Below are positions 1 to 10,145 of a stretch of DNA of 19,257 bases, one piece after another. The DNA is from Obelidium mucronatum (lineage: Eukaryota > Chytridiomycota > Chytridiomycetes > Chytridiales > Chytriomycetaceae). How positions within the stretch are numbered: position 1 is the stretch's first letter; each line of letters opens with the position of its first letter. A program made the translations under genes and the position numbers. The DNA lies in the NCBI GenBank assembly GCA_025765595.1, contig JAIVFH010000454.1, positions 1 to 19,257 on the forward strand. The letters are read 5' to 3'. Below the pieces are notes generated by a model. It had not been told where the DNA came from. It searched no databases and was given only the letters and a program-made list of their open reading frames with translations.

Positions 1-1549
1 GATGGAATTTACCTTACGATAGGTTATCTCGCGAACCTCGAGAATAGGCATCGATATGTCCTTATTCTGGATACAACGTGCACAGACGCAATTGCAGGCC
101 CAGCAGATAATTCACCTCGACCATGAATCTATACTTTAATGCAATTTATTGGGAGTTGGTGTATGTGATTCTCGTTTCCCACCTCGTCTTTTAGCTGTCC
201 TTCACCAACGTGAAAGGCTTTTCAACGATATCCTCATCCTTAACACGATCGAAACATTCATCAGATAACACGCTGTAAAAATATGACTCAAGCTTGGATC
301 CGTGTGGGCGGCGTGTCAGCCTGCTAATCCCGAAGATATTTGTCTTGTTCCCGCACAGTTGTTGGCTGTCGTCGCAACAAAACTTCCAAACACCGACTCT
401 CTAACCAAAACACGGAATTAATACTAAAAAGTGCGCTTCGAGTGTATGTCAGTAATCTGCACGCCCCATGTTCATGGAGTGAACGACGTCCCTCAAACAA
501 ATTTGGCCATGAGTGAACAACCACTTTTTATTTCGATTCCCATCGCGATTCGCTTTTATCATATCGGTTAAGACTTGACTTATGTATATATATCTGAACT
601 CCACATGATCTCTGTATTTGGGAGTCAAGTTGTTTCGATTTGTTTGTCTCAGTGGTTATATGCATCTTCCGAACATGTTCTAATTCCACTTTTGAGGCAC
701 TAGGAGTACAGAATCAAATTAATTCGTCTATTTTGAACCCGCGGGACCGTAGCCTCGGTGCTATAGAAAGTGAGACCAAAGAGGCTGTGATGAACTCCCT
801 AGACAAAAGTCAACTTCTTAAAATGCCTGTCAAAACAGCAACAAAAACCAAACGCTGGAAATATTCAATTTTGAAAACGGCGCTAGAACCGTAATTTCAT
901 GTTTAAGAACTTTGCACTTGTGAGCGGCCCCCCTCTGACTCCCACCTGTTCCTCGAAACACCAAAATACGTGGATTGTCGGCCTTTGAAAAAAAAAAAGA
1001 ATTGTCAGATTCTGAAAGCAAGTATAAAAACGCCCTCCTGTTTTCCCCCTCAGATTCTCAAAATATCTTCTTCAAACACAAAAAAATAAAAAACAGTTTC
1101 CGCCACCCCCCTCTCTCCTCCTCTACCTGGGTCCCATTTGGAAGCTTTGATGTTTTTTCCCCCTTAGCTTCCTCATGTTGACCCCTCTGTAACTGATGAA
1201 ACTCGGTTGTGACTCGTTTCCACCGCCCCTGCTGATTGCATGACTTTATTTGACCTTGTGCGACAGGGGTGCAGGATTGGGGACCAGACCAGGCATCGGA
1301 CACTGGGCTTTTCTCCCAGACTGACGCGTGGACCCCGATCCACTGGCTTTAATTTGTCGGCGGCTTAATCACGTTTTGAAAACTGTCTTTTGGTGGGGTG
1401 CAAAACTTTAAAAATTGATGAAAATTCTTTTACACTTTTTGTCTTTTATTCTTTAAATTTTGTTTTTTTTTTGTTTTTTTTTTGTTTTTTTTTATGCTAA
1501 AATAAAGTAAAAAACATAAACAAACACTGCACCAAAAAAAAAAAAAAAA
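1..1549. other. Upstream region without a supportable gene
   Basis: I find no convincing coding region here. Open frames are short (under about 85 codons), lack family signatures and mostly begin at non-ATG codons. Frame +1 is open from base 1 to a TGA at 124-126 (41 codons); it could be the tail of a gene entering from the left, but chance explains it equally well. The right half is pyrimidine-rich with C- and T-runs (about 1040-1170) and has a TATAAAAA at 1023-1030. That is some 520 bp from the next ATG, too far for a simple core promoter unless a 5' UTR intron exists. No tRNA, rRNA or mobile-element feature was seen. Confidence 0.5.
1462..1493. repeat. Three T-tracts in an 11-bp phase
   Basis: A G followed by ten T occurs at 1462 and again at 1473, then G plus nine T at 1484. 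The period is exactly 11 bp, close to one helical turn. Tracts of this kind stiffen or bend DNA and exclude nucleosomes in fungal promoters. The run ends about 55 bp before the LRR gene's start codon, so a promoter role is plausible but inferred. Confidence 0.6.
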
Positions 1550-1550
1550 A
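1534..1550 (+). promoter_or_regulatory. A17 run running directly into the ATG
   Basis: Seventeen consecutive A occupy 1534-1550, and the last is the A of the LRR gene's ATG. The 5' leader therefore ends in a pure poly(A) stretch. In yeast, A-rich leaders favour initiation and bind poly(A)-binding protein; whether this acts so here is inference. Confidence 0.6.
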
Positions 1551-2479
1551 TGAACTCCAATACCCACGACATCAACCGCGTCAATATTATTCAACATAAA
1601 CCTCAGCTCCCGTTAGAAGTCATTCTTCTCATCTTCAGCTGGATTCATCCTATCGAGTTTCGCCGCCGCTGTCGCGATCTGCAGATGCTCTCCAAACCCC
1701 TCTTTGCGCATTTAACTTCAAATCACTTTGTCCTAATGAATCTCGCGCGATTCCTACCGCCAGAGTTAACCGCTACCAAGAGAGTCGTCGTGGAATCTCA
1801 ATCAGACCAACCTTGGGATCATTTCTACTTTCTACTAGACAAGCCATATCAAGATGCGTATGCAGAGCTTGTCTTGAAAGACTTGAAGAGGTGGAGCTGG
1901 GAAGCCGTGTCCATCCAATACACCATTGACGGCGGAAGCAGAGGAATCCCCAAGAGTCTGTTCACATTGCAGAACCTGTCTATTTTAGCTCTTGAAAATC
2001 TGGGGCTTGTCGGAGAGATTCCTCGTGAGGTTGGACTCATGAGTGGGGTGGTGGAGTTGTCTTTCTCGGATAACTTGCTGTCTGGCGTGATTCCGGAGGA
2101 GATTGGGAATCTTTCCAAGCTGATACGATTGGATTTGGGCTGTAACATGCTGATTGGGTGTATCCCGCAGTCGATTGGGTTGCTTGTTGAATTACGGCAG
2201 CTCTACCTACACAATAATCAGCTTGATTCATTGATTCCTGAAACCATGGGAAACCTGTTGAATCTGCAAGATGTCTTTTTGTTCAATAATAGATTGGAGG
2301 GGCGTATTCCAAAGAAATTGGCTAGGTTGACGAATTTGTGTTCTTTTCACGCAGATAATAACCAGTTGGGAGGTCCTATTCCAAAGGAGCTCGCGGCTCT
2401 GCCGCATTTATTTGAATGCGATTTACGGAATAATGCCGGTTTGTATTGTCTTGAGCAATTTCCTGCTCTCCGGTGGTAG
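1550..2479 (+). CDS. F-box-like protein with plant-type leucine-rich repeats
   Basis: Single exon, 309 residues, ATG at the end of an A-run. Residues about 18-55 resemble an F-box (PQLPLEVILLIF start, then a charged helix), which would bind Skp1 in an SCF ubiquitin ligase. Residues about 133-300 hold six full 24-residue repeats of the plant type, pattern LxxLxxLxLxxNxLxGxIPxxLGN, with N and GxIP positions well kept, followed by a partial seventh. There is no signal peptide, membrane segment or kinase domain, so it is intracellular rather than a receptor. The likely job is substrate recognition through the LRR face, but no substrate can be named. The gene stands alone on this strand, 123 bp before the next start. 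The F-box call is weaker than the LRR call. Confidence 0.85.
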   Translation: MNSNTHDINRVNIIQHKPQLPLEVILLIFSWIHPIEFRRRCRDLQMLSKPLFAHLTSNHFVLMNLARFLPPELTATKRVVVESQSDQPWDHFYFLLDKPYQDAYAELVLKDLKRWSWEAVSIQYTIDGGSRGIPKSLFTLQNLSILALENLGLVGEIPREVGLMSGVVELSFSDNLLSGVIPEEIGNLSKLIRLDLGCNMLIGCIPQSIGLLVELRQLYLHNNQLDSLIPETMGNLLNLQDVFLFNNRLEGRIPKKLARLTNLCSFHADNNQLGGPIPKELAALPHLFECDLRNNAGLYCLEQFPALRW

Positions 2480-2602
2480 TGAGAATAATACAATACACAT
2501 GATAAATGAAGTTTTTAAAAGATTATTCCAACTTGTAAATATTGAGTTTTTTTTTAAAGAATTTCAGAAAAGTCTCTCATACTAGAAACTCAAAAATTGT
2601 CA

Positions 2603-4250
2603 ATGCCATCTATCTCTATGTCGAATCTTGCCAAGATCAAAATAACACGCCGAGGACAACGTCTTCTTACATTCTTTCTAACAGCACTCATCATGGGTGT
2701 TTTACATATCGCATCAGTAGAGATTACATCCATGATCCGGAACCCAAGAAGCTCACTCGTTAGCAAACAGACGGACCACTCCTCCAACAACCCTCCTTCT
2801 TCGAATCAAGCAATCGAGGAATATTTCTTTGCTATTGAAGTGCCTGCGGAAAAGAAACTCCAACCCACATCACAGAAGTCATCAAACCAAAGAATTCCAC
2901 CAGAACAACAACGACACAAATCACAACCTTCCATCCAAAATCCAAAATTTAAAGCCAAAAGAAATGTGACGCCAATTTATTTACAACTATACAGCAGCAA
3001 GGAATCTTTCCCCACTGCCCCACCGTATTCCCAAATCACAACCAACAAACCACCCTCTGACACGTACCAAGAACGCGTCTTTTCAAAAACATTACCGAAA
3101 TTCGACCAAATCATGAACCGTTTATCCTCCCATGACACGGGCCGCTCTCTTTGGATCCCGGTTTCAGAATTTTCAATGCATCAACGGGTGGCTGTGGGTT
3201 GGTATGATTCGAGGGATTTTGTGGGAAAGGCGACGGGTGAAAAGTACTTTCAAGGTATAAAAAGAGCTCTTTCCTTGAGGGAAAAAAATCTCGTTTAATC
3301 TACCGTTAATGCAACAGAGTGTGGATTAGATCGAAAGAGAGATTTGAGGTTCACGGATCCAAGTAAATGCGTTAATCAAACTAGTTCAACACCCTCAAAG
3401 GATATCACGAAACCTGTGGTCCCTATAGGTGTGCGTCATGGTAGAGGTTTTCCAAGAAACATTCTTCATGGTCAATATCCAAGACAGCCAAAAAAGTTCC
3501 CGTCTCATGACCTCAATACTGTAAATGACAGCTTGATTTCAATGCTGGCTGCGTGGAGTGAATTTGCAGAGCGAGAGAGAATCGTGTGGTGGATCAGTCA
3601 CGGAGAACTCCTTGGTTGGTTTTGGAACGCGAAACTTTTGCCTTGGGACACTGATTTGGATATTCAAGTTTCTACGGCACAGTTGCTCAGATTAATTGAA
3701 TTGTAAGTTAGTTAAAATATTATTTGAAGGACAATCTTTAATCTTTTTTTTTTTTAGTAATCAGACACTCATTCGTGATCGGTTCTTGATTGACATTAAT
3801 CCAAACTTGATTTGCCGGACATTTCAAGAAAATAATGTTATTGATGCGAGGGTTGTCGATACGGAGTCAGGATACATGGTTGGTGGTTTACAAATATTTT
3901 TTTTTGGGAGCTTGTGAACCCCCGTAATCTCAACAGTGCCTTAGATTGATATTACTGGGCTTTCTATGGTGCTTGAAAGTAAAAATTTAACGTCGTTATA
4001 TTGCAAAAGCCCGCATTCGTACCAGTATGATGATTTGATGCCGCTGCGAGAAACCAAACTGGAAGGAATACATGTGTGGAGGCCAAATAGAGCACTAAAG
4101 ATTCTAATACAAGAATACCGAGAATCTGCATTGATTGTGACGCGGCATCGTCCTTATTCGTCACGAGAGGCCTATGAATGGGATCATAAAAGTCGGGAAT
4201 GGATCCGGCTTCGAAAACAAATTCCTAGGCCAGCTAGGATACATAGTTGA
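2603..4250 (+). CDS. LicD-family type II membrane protein (fukutin/Mnn4-like)
   Basis: Four exons: 2603-3254, 3318-3702, 3758-3878, 3945-4250, giving 487 residues. Introns are 63, 55 and 66 nt, and all junctions keep frame. I start at the ATG at 2603. A basic N-terminus precedes a hydrophobic segment at about residues 21-39, so the protein should be a type II Golgi/ER protein. A low-complexity, Lys/Ser/Pro-rich stem follows. The LicD core starts near residue 308 (WWISHGELLGW), then LLPWDTDLDIQ with D328, D330 and D332 as likely metal/nucleotide-binding acids. The exon 3/4 junction rebuilds a DTESGYM-IDITGL block typical of fungal members. Relatives move phosphorylated groups onto glycans (FKTN/FKRP ribitol-phosphate, yeast Mnn4 mannosyl-phosphate, bacterial LicD phosphocholine). 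The exact donor here cannot be told. Confidence 0.88.
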
Positions 4251-4340
4251 TGAAGACTTTGATTGCTGAATGATTTGGAATATTTTTTGCATGCCACTTT
4301 TTTGGGTTCATTCTTGAACCTTGTAATAATTGGGTTCAAG

Positions 4341-4366
4341 CCAATTAACGCCAAACTATATAAAAA
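4341..4366 (+). promoter_or_regulatory. CCAAT plus TATA core promoter of the Cys-rich gene
   Basis: CCAAT lies at 4341-4345 and TATATAAAAA at 4357-4366, 55-64 bp before the ATG at 4421. The leader between them is A-rich (several A-runs at 4397-4415). This is the clearest TATA-type promoter in the window and suggests strong or regulated expression. The CCAAT is unusually close to the TATA, so its role is less sure. Confidence 0.7.
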
Positions 4367-4420
4367 GGCCGACAACAATCGTCAGCAACAGAAACACAAA
4401 AAAAAACACCAAAAGCAGAA

Positions 4421-5131
4421 ATGATTGCTCGAACCGTTGCCGCCGTCTTCCTCGCGACGCTTGCGTCCGCCGCCGACCCGACGCCCAACACGCCCGCGGC
4501 GTGCCAGACGCTCGCGGTTGCGTTCCAGCAGACGAAGGACGTCTTTGCGAACGAGTGTCCGATCGCGTCCGCGGCGACGGCCGACGTGGCAAGCCTCAAG
4601 TGCGCGTGCGAGCCGTCGCGCCTCGCAGCGCTGACCAGCTTTGCGGCGCTCAACGCCACCGCGTGCGCCGCCGCAGCCGCGCCGCCCGTCGACGCGGGCG
4701 CCGTCGCCGCGGCGCAGACGCTGATTACGTCGGGCGTTGCGCCGGCGTGCGACGCGGCGTGCCAGCGCGTGTTTGCGGAGTACGCGCCGATCCAGACGAC
4801 CTTCACCGCGTGCAGCAACGGCACAGCGACGCCCGCCGCCGCCGCAACGTGTTTCTGCTCAGACGCGAATCTGCGCGCGCTCGCCTCCGCCGCGGACAGC
4901 CTCGCTAAGTGCGCCTTCCTCGCCTCGTGGCCCGGCCGCTCCGCCGCGGGCTTCGCCGACGCAGAGAGCGTGCTCAGCACTGTCGCAAGCCACTGCCAGA
5001 AGGCAAACTACTCGCTGCCCGCCACAACACAGGCCGCAACGGCAACAGCCACTGCAAACGCAAAGTCGGGTGCATTCGCGGCGGCGGTCGGAAGCATAGC
5101 GTTTCTCCTAGCGTTCGCATCCGCTTTTTAA
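4421..5131 (+). CDS. Secreted, likely GPI-anchored Cys/Ala-rich protein with two six-cysteine modules
   Basis: Intronless, 236 residues. Signal peptide at about 1-18 with an A-S-A cleavage site, and a hydrophobic tail at about 218-236 preceded by small residues (S216, G217), as in GPI-anchored wall proteins. It has twelve cysteines: C28, C46, C61, C63, C82, C110, then C114, C131, C144, C146, C164, C192. Spacings match between halves (17/14/1/18/27 against 16/12/1/17/27), so the body is a tandem duplication. Three N-glycosylation sequons (N78, N133, N196) and a Thr/Ala-rich stretch before the tail fit a surface protein. It is not a CFEM domain by spacing. Codons end almost entirely in G or C; a hand count of three rows gives 75-78% GC, against about 48% in a sampled row of the gene before. 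Function unknown; a wall or adhesion role is inferred. Confidence 0.88.
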   Translation: MIARTVAAVFLATLASAADPTPNTPAACQTLAVAFQQTKDVFANECPIASAATADVASLKCACEPSRLAALTSFAALNATACAAAAAPPVDAGAVAAAQTLITSGVAPACDAACQRVFAEYAPIQTTFTACSNGTATPAAAATCFCSDANLRALASAADSLAKCAFLASWPGRSAAGFADAESVLSTVASHCQKANYSLPATTQAATATATANAKSGAFAAAVGSIAFLLAFASAF

Positions 5132-5148
5132 GTTCATTTAAGTTATCC

Positions 5149-5162
5149 CAATAAATTTATTG
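5149..5162. terminator. Palindromic bidirectional poly(A) signal
   Basis: CAATAAATTTATTG is a perfect 14-bp palindrome. It places AATAAA at 5150-5155 on the plus strand, 19 nt after the Cys-rich gene's stop, and AATAAA at 5161-5156 on the minus strand, 16 nt after the MIP1 stop. Only 45 bp separate the two convergent stop codons. Confidence 0.75.
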
Positions 5163-5176
5163 TTGCTGTTCAAACG

Positions 5177-8100
5177 TTATTCTTTGTCAAGGTCTGCCCG
5201 AGAGAGTTTCTGGTAACTTTTGTAGCCGGGTTTTTTGCCAACTTTCGCGTTTTCCTTCTTTCCAACCTCTGTCTGGGAAGCGGGTACTGGTAGAGATGCG
5301 TTTTGGATCGCAATCGCATCTTCTTCCACAACACTGTCGACTGTTGTCTGTTTCCGGCTTTTTCCTTTCGCCGACCCGACTGAAGCTCCAGCCGCAGCTT
5401 CATCAACAACATTTACCGCTTTTTTGCTTGTCGAGAGTTTCTCGGGCTTCTTCCTCTCCTTAACGACAGAATCCACCGCGTCTTCTTTTCGATATAGAAC
5501 TCTTCGCGCTGCTCCCAAAGACTTGCTCATTTGAACTTCCAACCACTTCAAATCTCTTGGCCCATTTTTCCATCCCTCTACTCCATCATCCACTCCTTCA
5601 ACTACAAATGACGCATCTTTTTGTAAACGCTTGACAGTCTCCAATTCCTCGCCATAGAAACTCGAAAAATCAGCATTCCCAGTTTGTTGTTTTAATGCTT
5701 CTACAGTGTCATAGATTGACGCGCTTCGTCCATTCACGAGCGGGGTTGTGTTTGTGGGTGTCACACAGGTTTGGTCCACTTCTTTTCGGAGACAGTGGTC
5801 TATATCGACGGCTGAAAAGAATGCAATGTTCTGGTGCCCAATTGTTTGTTATTTCTGGTTCACAAAATGTTTATCGCGTTACTCACGAGTGGCAAATCTT
5901 GGATCCCAACACGACTCGAAAATATGGCCCGCGTCCAAAGATTGCTGATTTGTAATGCGAGGGCCGCGAGGTCAGCTTGTTCTGATGACACCATGTATCG
6001 AACTTCATCGTGGATACTGAGCATGAATCGGCCCTTGATTTTAAATCGTCGGAACAGGTAATTCATGCTGACCAAAAGAAGATGGAGATAATCGACACCA
6101 CTGGACTGAACGACCCAGTTGACGCGACTGGTGGCAAACTGATATTGTTTGGATAATCAGACCAAAAAACAAAACTCCAAATAAAAAAAATTCACACTCA
6201 CTTCTATATCCACATACTCAGGTAGTAAAGAATTGGGAATCGTACATCCGAGTACAGGCGTCTTTGGAATTTCCGAATTGGCAATCCTTTCCAACTCGTT
6301 GAAAACAAAAGACTCGCTTCCACCAAGCCACACATTCTTGTAAACCCCATTGACATCCCTCACTTTTGTCCCCTTGGTCTGCTTGAACAAGTTCTTGATC
6401 TTTTCCGCTGCTTCTTCCTTTTGGATTCCAGGGCAATGTTGCATCAATAATTGTGTTGAATGTTTGGCACCAGCTCCATAGAATCGACTGTAGTTGAAAA
6501 TCTTTGCCACATCTCGAGAAATATTAACGATCCCACCAGTCACCGTGTGCAGATCCGTTCCTTTCCCTTTACTCCCTTGCAACGTCATAAACCCAATAGG
6601 CGTACTCCCATGAATCCCAAACTGCGCATCACCCAATAACGAACAGATCCACAACTCCTCACTGTCTACATCCGCACCCACAAAAGAATAACCCTTTGGC
6701 GCCCGAATCAACGTCTTCAACTCACTACCAATCCTCGTTTTCTTTGCATTCGCAGCCGTCAACCACGTGCTTTCGACTGCACGACGCGTGACTGTTCCCA
6801 TTACAACAATCTGTGGGAGAATCACTTTCCCCACACCATCTCCATCACTGCTCATAAAAGACTGAGACCCAGGATGTTCCGGTTCACCCGGCGTCACCAC
6901 AAGTTGTCCCGCGATTCTCCCACGAGCACTAATCCAATAACTGCACATTGACTTTTTGTGTAAAATCTCGTTTGCCGCCGGATACTTTGACCCCAGGATC
7001 CCATTTTCAAACGCGGAGATATACCCCTTGCTGAGTGGATTCCCACAGTTCTCGTCCTCTCCGTCTTTATGCGGGACTTTGTAAAACACGTGGCTTTCCG
7101 ATTCGGCGATCGCTTGTGGGTCGAATCCTTTGGCTGCTGGGTCGGTTGGGAGGTTTATTTGGGTTTCTTTGGTGGTTTCAATGTAGTTGTCGGAGAGGGG
7201 AACCATGTACATCCAGCCGTGCGCTTTGTTGTGGTATAAGGGGTAGCCGCGCCAGGTTAGATTCAAGAGGTATGGTGCGACTCGCATGCTGCTGGTGATT
7301 TTGATGCCTTTTTGCTTGCTGTCCCAGAGGTCACGATACCCTTTTTTTTGTTTTGATGGAAAAAAAAAATACATACACATGCATCAGCCAAAATACAAAA
7401 ATAAAAAAAATAAAAAATTACACAAAGGAAATTCACATACATTGCGGATAACCCGGGAATATCCTTCCACGCGCAGACGCCGGTTCCCAATCTAATCGTT
7501 TCAGCCATGGATCCTGTTTCCATTTCTCACCATCCCGCAAGAGGAGAGCATTTTCTGCAAGCTGGATAAATGCGTTTTCCACAAACGCGAGTTCCTTGAC
7601 GCATGCGGCTTCCGCGTTTTTCACATACTCATCCCACGCAGATGAAGTCGGTAAAAACCCACGTCCCATCTCAAGCATACCAGCAAAAGAAACCGGATGC
7701 GGACACTTTTCCAAAAACTGTGGAAACACTGCCGAAAAAACCTGATGCGTCACCAAAACATCTGTCGCGCAATACCCCATCAAATTCTTGAAATTCTTGA
7801 CAACATCCATCACATTCCCTGATTCGAAAATCGCGCGCGGGTCTTTGGAGATGTCCTGGCCAAGATACAGTTTGGCAACATGCTTGAGTGAATTCATGGC
7901 CCCAACATCCATCCAGTTTTTCTTGATGGACATGATATTATCAACCACTTCAGGCCTCAATTCAAACTTTTCCTGTTCCGAAATCAAGTCTTCAGGCGCA
8001 TTGTTGATGTCATCCATTTCTTTCCTTGCTTTCCGGTATTTCATCCATGAAGCGCGTTGCTGCGACGACAACCCACTCACAGAGCAATGCAAACTCAACG

Positions 8101-8969
8101 TGTCTATCCAACCAACAGAATTCTCATCCAAATTATACTCTTCCAAGACGCGTATCCGATCATACGCAACGTTATGCCCGACAACGACTGTCGGCTTTTC
8201 TTTGGATAAACCCAATGGAATCAAGGATTTGAAGACGACGGATTCGGATCTTTGGTGTTGGATTTCTGGCGTTTTTCCGGCGGAAAGGATGTACGCGAGT
8301 TCAGGAGAAACCCAACCGAACCAGGCGTCCTCGGAAGCCGCGACAGCCATGATTGCGAAATGGCTCTTTTCCCACATGTTCTCGATATCAAATACAAGTG
8401 CATCCGCGTCCGGGAAATCCACCTTCTCCAATCGAACCGCACCACCCTTCTCGGGATCACGGGAATATTTGGTCCATCCACTTGTTGTTACCCATTCTGT
8501 AGGAGTAGGCATGGGTGGGAGTTTTATACTTGCCAAGCGCTTGGCGAAACCAAGGTACGGCTCTGCTTGCTCTTTCCCAAGGATCTGAAAGTGCGATGTG
8601 ATTGAATTGGCAGTGAGTTTTGGGAGGGTGAAGGTGACTGGTTTGAGCGGGGGTTCTTGTTTGCCGAGGAGGTTGAAGTCGGAGAGGAGGCGGCGGGATA
8701 GGTCTTGGCATGTTTTGGTTGAGGTTGGGTCAGAGTTGGTTGTTGTTTTTTCGGATTTGGTGGGTGGTGGTAGGAACACTTGGGAGTGGAGGGAGGGAGG
8801 TAACATTTGGATGGCGACGGCATTTGTGCGGTAGTCTGAGCCTAGGATGCGAGTTTAGGATCGGATATTTAATTATTTTGAGTTTTTGATCAAGGCGATG
8901 CGTACCTGTTGGTTGTTGTTGTCTTGCGGTGGTGGTGAACCGTCGCGAGCATCGAAATGTCCGATACAT
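5177..8969 (-). CDS. MIP1: Mitochondrial DNA polymerase gamma (family A)
   Basis: Replicates and proofreads mitochondrial DNA in the matrix. Five exons in transcript order: 8969-8906, 8841-7441, 7340-6202, 6138-5887, 5830-5177. Introns are 64, 100, 63 and 56 nt; the product is 1169 residues. The first exon encodes a basic, acid-free N-terminus ([11 protein letters not shown]) typical of mitochondrial import. 3'-5' exonuclease motifs: Exo I D173-I-E175, Exo II GHNVAYD with D249, Exo III Y378-xxx-D382. Polymerase motifs: [11 protein letters not shown] with D712, B R764-xxx-K768-xxx-Y772-xxx-Y776, C HDEVRY with D912. All catalytic residues are present. Splice junctions restore conserved blocks such as PGYPQ-WYRDLWDS and [17 protein letters not shown]. 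The last roughly 120 residues are a Lys/Ala/Ser-rich tail beyond the polymerase core. The start lies only 33 bp after the SGF29 stop, so its promoter must sit in or over that gene. Confidence 0.96.
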
Positions 8970-9002
8970 TAAAAAATACAAATAAACAAGAGACTGACTG
9001 CT

Positions 9003-10102
9003 TTATGACTTCTTCTTTGGGAAATCCAACACTTCCAAAATCGGAACATCTTTCGGTATTCCACCATCCTCCTCAAACAAAACACTGTAATGCGTTTTAA
9101 GCAAGTTCTTACTCGGTGGAACCGTCACGCGGCCTTTATAGAAGCAAGTGGCCCCAGGGTACAATGCAAGTACCAAATGACCTTCCGGGTATTCCCGCGT
9201 CGCTACTTTGGGAATCACTAGGAGTTGGCGTGGAGCGATTTTGTATGTTTTCTTGGCTGCTCGTGCTGCTGCTACGGTGGCTTGGGAGAGGACGTCTGTT
9301 GCATCGTCGCCGGTATCTGCGTCCATTACTTCGTATCTGGAAAAATTCTTTTTAATCCGGCGTAACCAGTGATATTGAGACATTTTACCTTTGTTCAATA
9401 GTTAACCATTCCAGGACGATTCCCATTATAAAGTCCTTTTCTGGACGACATACGACTCTCGTGCCGCGGGGGAGAAGGTTATTAGGAATGCCAGTTGAAC
9501 TTCCCAGTGTTGGTGTTCCAGATCCTTCGTCGTGGCTTTTAAAAAAAAAACACTTTCTAGTTAGCTTGAACCAGATCACAAAAAAAAAACAAGCGGGGGG
9601 TGGAGAAATCGACTTTACGTTCTGTTCTTTTTGAGTGTGGATCCTCCAGCTGCGTCAGCTTTCCGTTTCTTATTCCTGTCTGATGTTTTACGAAAAAAAA
9701 ATATAGTCAGACTGATTGTAGCAGCTCGGGTCAATCATGCTCTATTTTGAAGAAATAGTACCAGATTCCGCGCCTTCTAGAGCATCTTCGAGTTGCTTCA
9801 GGTTCTCAAGCAGTGAACTGATGAGCCTAACCAGTACAAATACATCAGGTCAGAGGTTCCCAAAATAAAAGTAAAAAATCAAGAGAGAGAGAGAAATCGA
9901 ACCGCTTCTCGAGATTCGCAGTGACTCCGATTGTGTGGTAAAAGTCTTTGACTTTGGATCCAATCTTTACGCTGAACTTCTCAGAGTTCACAATCCGCGA
10001 GTGGATCTTGTTTACTTTCGAAATGGGCAGTGCAGCGCTTGCGTGGCATTCGTCCAAGGTACGGAGTTCGTGGAGAATGGTGTTCCACTTTTCAGCGGCC
10101 AT
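9003..10102 (-). CDS. SGF29: SGF29-type tandem Tudor subunit of SAGA
   Basis: Five exons in transcript order: 10102-9903, 9826-9762, 9679-9619, 9535-9389, 9336-9003. Introns are 76, 82, 82 and 52 nt; the product is 268 residues and all phases close. The N-terminal half is helical and probably coiled-coil. A short Lys/Arg-rich linker follows at about 89-108 (a possible nuclear signal), then the C-terminal SGF29 double Tudor at about 120-268. Family hallmarks are visible: RYEV at the exon 4/5 junction, and the run LVLALYPGATCFY followed by YSVLFEEDG. In characterised members these aromatic and acidic residues bind H3K4me2/3 and recruit the SAGA histone acetyltransferase to promoters. A roughly 20-residue Ala-rich stretch (SQATVAAARAAKK) is inserted between the two Tudor parts. 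The gene lies 43 bp after the VMA22-like stop. Confidence 0.92.
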
Positions 10103-10120
10103 TTTAATTTATCGTATTTT

Positions 10121-10126
10121 TTTATT
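10121..10126 (-). terminator. AATAAA poly(A) signal of the VMA22-like gene
   Basis: TTTATT on the plus strand reads AATAAA on the minus strand, 19 nt after the VMA22-like stop and 18 nt before the SGF29 start. The 3' end of one transcript and the 5' end of the next must therefore overlap or nearly touch. Confidence 0.6.
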
Positions 10127-10145
10127 TATAATTGTTTATACTTAT

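Noticed and set aside
1..126. Frame open from the window edge to a TGA at 124-126
   Set aside because: Might be the end of an upstream gene, but 41 codons without a motif are within chance.
324..524. 66-codon minus-strand open frame
   Set aside because: Short, no recognisable domain, no neighbours on that strand and no poly(A) or promoter sign.
640..894. 84-codon plus-strand open frame
   Set aside because: Begins at TTG; the first ATG leaves only 34 codons with no family features.
4328..4352. GGTTCAAGCC, resembling a tRNA T-loop
   Set aside because: No matching acceptor, D or anticodon arms around it; it lies in the promoter of the Cys-rich gene.
4345..4980. 211-codon open frame on the minus strand, and other long frames within 4330-5154
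   Set aside because: They are shadows of the GC-rich Cys-rich gene. High GC removes stops in all frames. The plus frame at 4421 alone has a signal peptide, ordered cysteines and a promoter.
7788..8588. 266-codon plus-strand open frame
   Set aside because: Antisense to the MIP1 exonuclease exon, which carries all three Exo motifs. No family signature in the plus frame.
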